DNA of 64,000 nucleotides from Pezicula radicicola (Eukaryota > Ascomycota > Leotiomycetes > Helotiales > Dermateaceae): assembly GCA_003008705.1 (NCBI GenBank), contig PDUO01000042.1:374057-438056 (forward strand), in the 5' to 3' direction. Both the position numbers and the translations under genes were made by a program. Positions 43,974-54,614 of this stretch are shown here, piece by piece; positions within the stretch are counted from its first letter, which is position 1; the number at the start of each line of letters is the position of its first letter. A model generated the notes under the pieces. It was not told the DNA's origin, ran no database searches, and saw nothing but the letters and a program-made list of their open reading frames with translations.

Positions 43974-45258
43974 GATCACGATTAAGTCCAGCTGCGTATG
44001 TGCAAATATGTGCTTTGTTTCTGTCGAATTCGTGGATGTTGTTGTTTGTTATCGAGCTTGACTTCACAAGGCTTTGCTGAAATTGACCAGATTTGGAAGT
44101 TATCAGAATTCATTCCAAAGTTTCAGGAAACTGCTTTCATATACATAATTCGGGTCTTTCTTGGTAAAACACTTCCACATAAATAGCGCTTATACCGGAA
44201 CATTGCCTCCACTTACGTGATTCCTGCCCCATTTTCAGTGTGTTAAATGTGTATGCGCTTTTTATGTCATATGCCCAGTGCCTTTGAAGTGTTTAATTGC
44301 AATCTGCTAGTTTATTCTAGAATTAAGCTCCCAGCTTCTTTGGTCTTCCTTTTTAACAAATTAGGTACCAAACTAAGTGGCACGAGCCCGAATACGAATC
44401 GCTCTCGAAACTTTTTTGGGTTGTATCGCTCAAAATGTCCCAGTTCGTAGGTGCTGAAACCCGTTTCCTGTACTGTTGCCATGTAATTTTGGTATCTCAC
44501 ACAAATTCGGAGATCAATCAGTTCACTACTAGTTCAATTTTACCATATACTTCACCTGGATTTTCACCTTAAAAGGTACCTGTGGTAAGTCCATTTATTA
44601 CTTCGGTGCCGAAGGCAATGTTTACCATGCGTCATTTTCCAAACCCCTTGTTGTATTTACACTTTTGAAAAGCGTCGCTTAAATTGGTGTTATAAGTTTG
44701 TACCGTATTTCAGCCAGGCGAATGTGCTCGGATCCATGGTCTCCCACCAATGCGCGATATAAAGCTGCAATGACCTAGTCTCTAGACTTAATTAAGCTTT
44801 TTACGCCGAATGACAAGCAGCAAGGACAGTATTTTTTCTCCATACAGCCCAGATCAGTTCATGGTTCGGGAGCATAGCTGAACTTCCATGCTTGTCGATA
44901 ACAACCGCTCGCTTAGCGAAGTACTTAAATGCCTCTTCAAATCGGTGTAATTAAAGAAAGAAACGTGGCATGCTACCTGCAGTGTGAAGTCTCATAATGC
45001 ATGCTTCACTACGACTGTGCACACTTTTGAAGGATTATGGGGTATAAGGTTTGTTGAAAATTTATTGCGCGAAAATGTCCAGTTATATCCCTCATTGACC
45101 GTGGAAGGACTTCTATACAACTGATGCTGCGAGTAAAAGTTCGTTTCTGGTTTTTCTATGTGGGCAAGAATATACACTTGGGTTTTCCAATGCCACTTTC
45201 ATAATTTTCAAGATCCGTTGAATTAACTTATGTGTCACTACTTTTCGTCAACTACAAT
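43974..45258. other. 1.3 kb divergent promoter between synthase and P450
   Basis: No gene seen. The short frames present have no motif. Both flanking genes start away from this region, so it holds two promoters. Confidence 0.6.
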
Positions 45259-47040
45259 ATGAGCGAATTAATTCTTTATTGGAAGCCTGGAAAGGTAGCG
45301 TTGGCTCTTTTGAGTTTAATAATCCTATATTTCTGGATTAGAAAATACCAAGTTTCTCGAGAGATATCTCGTTTGGGTGCAAGAGCACCTGAAATGCGCT
45401 CTAATCTTCCCTTTGGTAAGCAAATTTGATAACATTTCATACTTGCCAGTATACAGACAAGAACTGACTTAGACAACTAGCAATCGATTTCATATACAAA
45501 TACATGAAAGCTAGTTCTGAACGCCGAGACATCGAATTCTGGGATACAGCAATGAAAAATGCTCGAGGAGCATCCAATTTTAGTGCACCATGCACAACTG
45601 CAGAGCTCAACTCTAGTATATCTTCCCGCGATATCTTTACCACTGACCCGGAAAATATCAAAGCAATTTTGAGTAGTCAGTTTGCTTCTTACGGCAAAGG
45701 GGAGAGATTCCATGAGGAATGGAAAGAGTTTATTGGTGATAGTGTCTTTGGTACTGATGGTGCCTTGTGGGTACATGCTCGACAGCTCCTGCGACCAATG
45801 TTCTCAAAAGAACGTATGGTAGATACTGAGGTTTTTGAGAAGCATATCCAGAAACTGATGCCGCTTCTGGGAGGAAGTGAATCTGCACATGGCAAAGGCG
45901 TAGTGGACATATTTCCACTTTTACTTCGGTATACGTTGGATGTTGCTACAGATTATCTCCTCGGTGAGGGTACCAATAGCCTTCAGAATCCAGAGACAAG
46001 AGTTGCAGAAGCTTTTAGATACGTTCTTGCGAGACAATCGGAATATTTTAGAATGGAGTAAGTTTGAATCTCCCACAGTCCCATTTCCTTCTCAAATGCT
46101 TGCATCTAAAACTCCTCCCGGAAGCTCGTTTTCTAAACTCAATCATTTCACTAGTGAATTCAGCTTCCTCCTTTCACGCAAGAAGTTCCGCCAAGAACTC
46201 AGAGTCATGGAAGACTTCATACAACCGTATATCCAAAAAGCACTTTCCTTATCTGCAACAGATTTAGACGCAAAGCTCTCCAAGAAAGACACTTTCCTCG
46301 ACTCCATGGCACGAGCTACTCGTGACCCAAAATTCATCCGCGATCAACTTATAACCATCCTCCTAGCAGGTCGAGACACAACCGCAGCAACTCTAGCATT
46401 CTGTATATTCGAACTATCCAGAAACCCAGAAGTTTTAGTCGAATTGCGTTCGGAGATTGAAAAACGTTTAGGTCTGGGGGCTACAGGTCAGAAACCTACT
46501 TACACCGATCTCAAGGAGATGAAGTATCTAAATGCAGTCCTAAATGAAACGATGCGTGTATACCCAGTTGTTCCATTAAATCTTCGCTATTCATCAAAAG
46601 ACACCACCTTACCCCGTGGTGGTGGTCCAGACGGTCTATCACCAATCGGAGTCCGCGCAAACACACGAGTCTTATACTCAACAATGCTCCTCCAGAAACG
46701 AGCAGACCTATACAACCCCCCTGGATCTCAAAACTACTTAGACCCTGAAAAATGGATTCCTGAACGGTGGATATCTGAATGGCAGCCTAAGACTTGGGAG
46801 TTTATACCGTTTCATCATGGGAAGAGGGCTTGTATTGGACAACAATTTGCGATTATTGAGATGGCATATACAATTACTAGGATTGTACAGGTTTATGAGC
46901 AGATTGTGGCTTTTCCGATTTCTGGGAGGGACAGAGTTGAGGAACCGGTTTGTAGAGTTGAGGTTACCATGAGTCCTGATCATGAACTTAACTGTATGTT
47001 TCTAAAGAAGGTCGAAGAAAGAAAAGCGGAAACCGTTTAA
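45259..47040 (+). CDS. Cytochrome P450, CYP52-like
   Basis: Three exons, 45259-45415, 45481-46057 and 46155-47040, give 539 aa. An upstream GTG frame was rejected in favour of ATG 45259 (MSELILYWKPGKVALALL). An N-terminal helix (VALALLSLIILYFWI) anchors it in the ER membrane. Visible landmarks are the I-helix AGRDTTAATLAF, the ETMRVYPVVP (ExxR), and the heme loop PFHHGKRACIGQQFAIIE with its Cys ligand near residue 471 (FxxGxRxCxG). The sequence around the heme and the I helix looks closest to CYP52/CYP539-type fatty-acid or alkane hydroxylases, which would suit oxidation of a long alkyl chain. It is divergent from the synthase gene and converges on the MFS gene with only 35 bases between the stops. 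Confidence 0.88.
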
Positions 47041-47075
47041 TAACTTTCTTGGATATCTCCTAAAATAAACACAAA

Positions 47076-48821
47076 TCAGAGTTCAACACCCAAACTCTTC
47101 AAAGCACCATTCTTCTCACTTCCCCCCAACCCATCATCCACCCGCGTAACCTCAGCAACTTCCCGCACATTAGAATCCTCCCTCAAATACCACCTCTCCT
47201 GCCTCTTAGAAAAGAACTCCACAACCGGAATCCAGAGCGTCATCAAAATAGCCACCACCAAACCAGCTCTATACCCCATCTTAAACCTCGGAGCATCAAC
47301 CGTCTTAACAAAGACCTGATTCCACCAGGTTCCCTGCGCAGCACCAATACTATTCAAACTAGCTATAACAATAGCTCTCTCTTCAGCATCACGACTACAA
47401 ACTTCATGTGCCCAACTAACTACGATTGGAATCATGGATTGAATACAACCTGCTATCCAGAATGCGAAATACTTTGCTCCTAAGGGGACGTTCCAGACTA
47501 CTAGGATTACTTCGGCTATTATGTTAAGGAGGCCGATTAGAAGGAGTGAGGGCATTCGAGTTCCGGTCCAGTCGTTGTAGATTCCCGAGCCTAGCATGTA
47601 GACTATTGATATTGCAGAGTAGACGGTTGGAAGATTGTTGATTTGGGGGACTGAGTAGGTTTTTTCGGCTTTGAGCCAGAGGGCCATTGTGCTTGTTGTT
47701 GCTAGGAGATATTAGTATATTGATATGCTTAGTTGATGGATATGGTGATATTTCTTACGTGCTTGGTAGGTAAAGTAGTAGAGGGAAAACATGATATTCT
47801 ACCACAATGCTAGTTAGTATGTCTTTGTGAAATCATTTTTGAAGAGGAATAGAGACTAACCAAGACCCAGAATCTCCAGTTGCCAAAGACTCGTTTGAAA
47901 ATGGTCAGATTCAGCTTCCCCAACGGCTCTCGATGCTCAGCTGCTAGTCGTTCTACTGCAAGCTGCTTCTCTTCTACAGTCATCCACCAGCTCTTAGCTT
48001 TAGCAGTTATTGGATTTGGGATAAACACTAATCCATATCCAAGCAGAGGTAGAGAGATGACAAAATCTTGAAAAGTTTGTTAGTATCTCAGGTTTGAAAC
48101 TGCTAACTGAGGACTGACCGATGATAAATAACCATCTCCAACCCGGTAGACCTAGTCGACCATCCAGAGATGTATAGACCCCTGCTTGTATATATCCTGA
48201 GAACATGGTCGCTGAAATTCCAGCTGCAGTGAAAATGCCGGAGCGCTTATTGACCTCATGATTTCTATACCAAGAACCTATCATAAAATGTAAACCTATC
48301 AATAATATCAGATAAATTCAAAAAATACCTAAAGTCAAAGCACAATTTTACTTACCAGGCCAACAAGTCGCTTCCACCAAACCGATGAAAAATCTAAGTG
48401 CATAGATATCCTGCGCATTGCGAACCTTATACAAAAACAAAACCAACAAACTCCATACAAATTCAGCACCAGGAAGGTAATAACGAGGACTTATTTTCGT
48501 GAGTAGGATATTACTAGGAATCTGACCAAGTATGTAGCCAATATTATAATAAGTCGTAAACCAATTTAGTTCATCGCTATTCAACTTGAGATCCTCTTTC
48601 ATACCAGAGACATAAGCATTTGACACATTGTTGCGATCGAGATCTTTGCAGAAGAAAGATAAACAGCAGTAAGTGAGAAGACAGAGATCGATTTTTCGGA
48701 CGAGTGCAACTTCAGCTTTTGGAGTTCCTGGTCGTGTCCACCAGAAGAATGGACGTTTTTGGGGCTCTTTTCCAACTAGCTGTCTTCCTAATTCTTCGCT
48801 TGAGGTCTCGCTGTTCGTCAT
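47076..48821 (-). CDS. MFS transporter, anion:cation symporter (Dal5 / allantoate-pantothenate permease) type
   Basis: Five exons: 48821-48356, 48295-48119, 48066-47861, 47798-47759 (40 nt) and 47701-47076, giving 504 aa. About twelve hydrophobic helices are visible, starting KIDLCLLTYCCLSFFCKDLDRNNVSNAYVSGM, an ACS-family signature, then GYILGQIPSNILLTK, CWPGLHFMIGSWYR and ALRFFIGLVEAT. Family members at the plasma membrane take up anionic solutes such as allantoate, ureidosuccinate, pantothenate, biotin or nicotinate with protons. Substrate unknown. It is divergent from the FAD amine oxidase (579 bases apart), which suggests joint control. Start at ATG 48819-48821. Confidence 0.88.
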
Positions 48822-49400
48822 TTTGAAGGGTTTGAAATGGACAAATGAAGATAGGCTTGATGGTTTTGTAGATCAAGAGAATGATAGACTTATATGACTA
48901 AATGCCCTGTAATCTCCTGCAACTAAGTAGGGGATGTTGCAGATGCCAAGGAAGAACCAACAGAAAGCGCACTGGTACTGAGTATTAAAAGATAAGAATG
49001 CTCCAATTCGATATCATGTAGTGGGGTTCATCCAAAACTGGAATAAGCAGTAGACGGCAAATATCGACAACTTGTCGCCCTCGTCCGACTGCACTGACTG
49101 AGCGGTGGACTATTCCCGAACTATGTCTATAATTTCGCTTTCGTCCGACACCAAAGATGGGGGGAAGTCTGCCAATCACGTCAATGTGAAGCGAGCGAAG
49201 CAAAGCAAGATCTCCCACTATTGAATAAACTCGAGGAACACCTCTCGTGATCAAAGAAAGTCTTATGATGAGCATATACGCAGAAACTGCAGGTGCAAAA
49301 CCTGATAAGAAACAATTGACATCAACAAAAGAAGTCTATAGCAAGTGCAACGCGGTGTAACACATAGCATCTGTTACCACCCAACTTGCGAATTGCCATC
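48822..49400. other. Divergent promoter of MFS transporter and FAD oxidase
   Basis: The 9-mer TCGTCCGAC occurs twice at 49081 and 49141, exactly 60 bases apart (see findings). No open frame is convincing. Confidence 0.6.
49081..49149. promoter_or_regulatory. Repeated TCGTCCGAC word, possible zinc-cluster binding site
   Basis: Two identical copies (49081-49089 and 49141-49149) in the divergent promoter of the transporter and the oxidase. The shorter inverted form GTCGGAC also lies at 54390-54396 in the other divergent promoter, but a 7-base word is expected several times in 64 kb (another copy is at about 26819). The CGG/CCG core suits Zn2Cys6 factors. Suggestive only. Confidence 0.3.
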
Positions 49401-51009
49401 ATGACCTCAAATGAGCTATCCAGAGAGTCTCCAATAATTATTGTTGGAGCTGGAGTCTTCGGCCTATCCACGTAGGTCGAAAGTGGTCGGTTGTTCATGA
49501 CTCATTGCTGACACTGATACCTAGAGCACTTCATCTTGCAAGGGCGGGTTATTCAGACGTCACTGTCTTTGATTACCAACCATATCACCAAAATGCGTAT
49601 AGCACCACAGATGGTGCAGATGCAGCGTCAGCAGATTTCAATAAAGTGATGCGTATGAGCTATGGCCATGACATAATGTATCAACGCTTGGCTTTCGAAG
49701 CAGCCGGTATTTGGGAGCAGTGGAACGAAGACCTAAGCAACACCCCGGCTTCTGGGCTTCCAAATGGCCTTACTCAAAATGACAAACTTTTTGAAAGATG
49801 CGGTTATCTGAGATTAAGCCACGACGGGAAACTGAGTGACCACGAGAAATTGACCTTGGCAAATCTGACGAAAGAGGGTTTGAGGGACACTCAGTATATT
49901 ATTGGAAACAAAGATGACGAGAAACGTGCACGAAACAGTGCTCAGAGACATGATCGTAAGTTCGATGCTCTCAAACGAGGTGAACGAGGCCAGTTTCTGG
50001 CAGGTGTCTTTGACTCGATTTCTGGATTCACTAGAGCCAGTAAAGCCATGATATGGACTATGCATCTGGCGCAAAAAGCTGGCGTCAAGTTTGTGCTTGG
50101 TGAAAAAGGTCGACTTGCGTCTTTGCTAAATTCCGAGGATGATTCGAAGATAATCGGAATCAAAACGGTGGACGGAATTTCCCATACTGCTGATCTTGTT
50201 ATCGTAGCAGGTGAGTTGTATTTAGCGGTCACTAGACGAACATCGCTGACTGATCTCTCTCAGCTGGTGGCTGGACTCCCTCTATCCTTCCAGCGGTGCG
50301 TGGTCTTCTCGAAACAACTGCTGGCAGCGTAGTTTATGTCCAATTGCCCAAGTCAAGACAAGATCTGTGGGAGCGCTTCGCTCCAGAGCATTTCCCTGTT
50401 TACTCATTCGGTGGATTTGGAAACGGCCTAGGACTGGGTGGCTTCCCAAGAACGGAAACTGGAATCCTCAAAATAGGATTCAGAGGCGTAAAGTACACAA
50501 ATTATGCAACATTGCAAGGTCAAGATGGAAAGACCACTGAACGCGTAAGCGTTCCCAAGACCAAGTATACGTCAGAGACAGAGACACGCATCGCAAAGCG
50601 GGCTTTAGACACCGTAAAAGCATTCATAAGTTCAAATTTGCCAGAGTTGAAAGAATTTGGCATTTCGGGGGTACGAAATTGTTGGTACACAGATTCCATA
50701 GACAATAGCTTCGTCATATCGAGGGTGCCTTCACAGCAAGGTCTCATGGTGTGTTCGGGAGGAAGCGGGCATGGATTCAAGTTCCTGCCAATTTTAGGTC
50801 GCGAAGTGGTGCGAATTATTGAAAGTCGAAGCCCAGATGACTTGAATGAGTATGGGAAGAGATGGCAATGGCGCGATTTGAAACCAGGACAGAAGCGAAA
50901 TGGACTTGAGGAAGGAGAACACGGCCCACGAGTTTGGAGCAAGAATGAGATGGCGACAGAGAAGGATTACCAATTCGATGATAATGAAGTCCTGAGTTCG
51001 AAACTCTGA
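49401..51009 (+). CDS. FAD-dependent amine oxidase (sarcosine / fructosyl amino acid oxidase type)
   Basis: Three exons, 49401-49471, 49525-50210 and 50264-51009, give 500 aa. The N-terminus is a Rossmann dinucleotide-binding motif, PIIIVGAGVFGLSTALHLARAG, with GxGxxG at residues 16-21. The C-terminal half carries NCWYTDSIDNSFVISRV (Cys about 392, the usual covalent FAD-linking position in this group) and SGGSGHGFKFLPILG. These are the hallmarks of the DAO-type oxidases that act on N-methyl, N-fructosyl or cyclic secondary amines, producing H2O2. No clear PTS1 is present at the C-terminus (ends DNEVLSSKL, which may serve: SKL is the classical peroxisomal signal, so peroxisomal location is likely). 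The start ATG 49401 is directly upstream of the motif. Divergent partner is the MFS gene. Confidence 0.85.
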
Positions 51010-51203
51010 AAACCTAGCAAATATTAAATATTATTGCCATGAATACAAACATCAGGACCGTACACCTCAAGGTTGTGGTGACGTAACAAGAAAAAGAAGC
51101 CTTCGAAGACTGTTATAGTAGCAGATTTCCTTGACTCCAAACTCCCAACGTATAGTACTTAAAATGGCATTTGAACATTTCTTCTGGACATAAGTAGAGT
51201 CAT

Positions 51204-53971
51204 TTATTCCTGACCACCAAAATAATCAGTAAACGGATAGCTCGGCCATTGCGCAGTAGAGCTGAGTGTTTCGCCAAGGTCCATATCATCAAATAGAAAT
51301 ACGTTGTCAAGGTGCAGTTCGTCAAGTGGTACAAATAGTTCGCGATGCATAGCACGAGGAGTCTCCATTACCATGGAAACAGGCAGTTTGCTGCTGGGAC
51401 TAGAAGTGAACTGTCCCGTCGGACTGCTGAAGTCAGTGTGCTGGAGAATCTGACGTGTTCTGTTGCTAAGTGGCCTATCATTCGTTGTGAAATGTTTCAA
51501 CGTTGCTGCAGAGAGTCTATCAAAAGAATCTCTACACCCAGAAGCACCAGGGAAGCGCTCAGCAAGTGCCTATTCCTTGAATTAGTCCAATCAAATGAGG
51601 AATAAAGACTTAACAATGGTAAAATTCGACCACTGGACTTGAATACGAGTATAAATCGAGATAGTATCATATCGGAATAAGATAAACAATCCGCAGAATC
51701 AGATTATCTCCCGAGACTTCTCCAGTACAGGCAAATTGTAGCTTTGATGTAAACGGTTGACTTACAGACAGAACACTACTACAGGCTTGCATTGTTTCCA
51801 TCAGATCCTCGAACCTAGTTTGCTCTCTGACTTCTGATGAATGCCAAAGGCAGTATGTGGTGGTGAGACCTGCAAGAAACAACCTATGAACCTACGGTGA
51901 GAAACTTGGAGTTAGTTTGGTCATTCTAGACATCTCGGGAGTAAAAAAGAAATAGTAGGAGGATCAGAAGGGATAATTTTGTTCCACAAAATCAAGTACT
52001 TACCCATATCCAAGGTACATCAATCTTTTTCTCCCGGTATAGTTCTCGAATGCTCAAAATTTGCTTTCGTGCAGCAAAAGAGCAGATGATAAGCGAATCC
52101 GCTGGTGGATGTGGGATAGCAGGGCTGGGCCGATGCAAGAGTAGTAATGCGTTGCTATGTAGTGAATTCCACCAAGCATCACTATGGCCGGGGTATATGT
52201 GATCTCGATCACATGGTATTTCCGCAACCCAATCCTCAAGACGCCCACTGATAACAGGGTACCAAGCTTTCCAATTTGGTCGGGGGAATGCTAGCGATGA
52301 GGGCTTGCATTGATGATACAAGACGTGCTTTATCTCGGACTCTAGTTGGAATATTAGCGTTAGATGATTCGACACCTGTTCTTGCAGAGCGCTGAAACGT
52401 CTCTCTGAATTGGAATGTCCAGGTTGAGAGTTCGGCATAACACTAGGCATTCCAACATTTATACTTTGATCGACAATGCCAAATGGTCTGCCCAATGTGA
52501 TACTCAGTAAACGCTCGATCTTGTAAGTTGTCCAAAATAGCCGACGTCGCGTATCAAGCACAACTGGATCTGTCGTACAGAAAGAAGCACTTTCCCAGTG
52601 CAAACCCAAGTCGATGCAAAGCCTTAAAGCCACACCCGAGATCTGCCAAAGACTTCCTTTTGCAGGGCACATCATGATGTACTGTGCAAGTAGCAAAACA
52701 GAGCTAAGAGTTTCCAGGTTGCTTTTTCGGTACGCGAGAACATCGTCAATATACTTCAACGCGGAATTAAAGCAACCTTCGCTCTGCTGTAAACTTGAGC
52801 TGTGGTGTTTAAGGCCGACGATAAGACCTATTGAGATCACCATGTAAACTAGGAATAACTCCCTATTCATTCGTTCCTGGTCAAAATCAGGATTATTGGC
52901 TGATACTTGATTCTCATAAACATATCTAAAGCTTGACTCCGTATCTGCACGGCTCAGGAATGTGAAGAATGGTGTGCGATACTTAAAGTAGATATCGAGT
53001 AGATGGCTGGCGACGTGCGATGGAGGAAGTGAAGAGGGTACTGTAGCGAGTGCTGTGGGTAGTTGCAAGAACGTTTCTGGTTGACTAGGAGAGCGTGGCA
53101 TCTTTATTGAAGCCATTACAAGTTTCGCCAAAGTGACTCCGCTGCTTGTTCCCATAAAACGTGGCTCATTTGTACTTCCCAGTGCAACTCTTGCCTATAT
53201 TCGTTGTCAGATGGAATAAAGTATTATTGGGTAGATAGGTGTACCATGGAAATGACAAGCTCGGTATCATCTTCCCTTCGATCTCCTGTAGCATCTGTTC
53301 TTGCTTCTTCGCGGTTGCTTTCGCCCGCTGAGGACTGAGGCGAGTCCCTTTGTGCTCGAAGCTCCTCGAGCTCTTTCTTCAGCTGGGACAATTCGCTTTC
53401 AAGCCCTTGCACATAGTCGCGTGGAACTTCAGCCCCTTTGCTGCTATCATATATCAAGCATCGACTATTTGTACGAACGCAACTACCACACTTTGGGTAC
53501 TGCAAGTCACACTACCAGCAAGTACTCTACCGTCAGTACACCAGATGGAAGCACTCTAAATTCTCAAAAAAGAAAAGAAAACAAAGCAAAACAAATAAAA
53601 CAATCCCGTCTCTCCCACCCAAGAACAAACAGAGCAGGGAATAATGGATAATCAAGAGTATGCTACGATTATAAGCCACTAGTCCTACATTGGGCTTGTA
53701 GCCTTAACCACTTGGAACAGATTGCTAGCTCGGTAAAATTCATAGAAAATCTTCGTTTGCCGGCAAGCGAAGAGGAATTAAATTATCTGTATTCAGACTT
53801 TCGCACCTTTTGTTTTCGACCACGGCATCTCTGACATGCATTCACACTGCGCTCGAGACGCGAAGTCTGTGACCTGCGCCTCGCACTTTGTAAACGTGGT
53901 TCTGGCTGTGACTGTGACTGGGGCAGTAGTTGCACTTCATCCGCCATATTGCGGTCGAGGATGATTGACAT
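51204..53971 (-). CDS. Zn2Cys6 transcription factor with fungal middle homology region
   Basis: Five exons, 53971-53807, 53511-53245, 53194-52004, 51891-51766 and 51569-51204, give 704 aa; ATG 53947 is a possible shorter start. The intron 53512-53806, at 295 bases, is much longer than its neighbours and separates the first two zinc-cluster cysteines (ACQRCRGRKQK) from CDLQYPKCGSCVRTNSRC. A coiled coil follows (DYVQGLESELSQLKKELEEL). The large exon is the fungal-specific regulatory domain, recognisable by GVALRLCIDLGLHWE and RRRLFWTTYKIERLLSITLGRP. It converges with the oxidase (195 bases) and is divergent from the oxoprolinase, so it is the best candidate regulator of both pairs. Confidence 0.88.
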
Positions 53972-54614
53972 GACGTGCGATTCGGACTCCTCCACACAAA
54001 GTCAAATTTGATGACTTGAAGAATGTGTCAAGGACAAATACGAAGTGGGCTAGTCGTCGCATTTGAGCGTCCATGGTGGTCGACATAGCATGCCACCTTT
54101 GACCACACACTAGACCAATCCAAATGGAAGATAACATCCTCATGTCAACCAGACCATCACGCAAGACTACCCCATGATTGATTGATGCATGAAGAGTGGG
54201 AGGTGGAGGTGATACGAGCGAGGAGTAGTGGAGAGAACACACCCATTTGTTTATGTGGTGACGGATTAGTAAGCGTCGCTTGAACGAAAGCAACGACTTC
54301 AATGCATTCAGAACACGCCTCACCTTGATCTCATTATGGGGAATATAGCAGCCCACTCATTCTAGTTCGCATTCGACCGAATGTGATCTGTCGGACTTTT
54401 GCTACGTGCTTCTTTGTATGGAGCTTGCAATTATGCTGAGAATTGCGGCTTGTGTCGGGAGTCATGGGATCATCAGAAGAGCCTCACACTCTTAAGAGAC
54501 CAACACACTGGAAAGGCCTTTATTTCTTATATCCTTCTATATTCCTGATCTCACCTTCCAGTCCTGCTTCGAGATATTTTATTACACTCCTGTCAGGTCG
54601 AGTAGTGCTCCACC
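53972..54614. other. Divergent promoter of regulator and oxoprolinase
   Basis: 643 bases, no coding frame accepted. A minus-strand frame at 53937-54356 begins at a non-ATG codon. GTCGGAC at 54390-54396 is the inverse of the word seen in the other divergent promoter. Confidence 0.5.
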
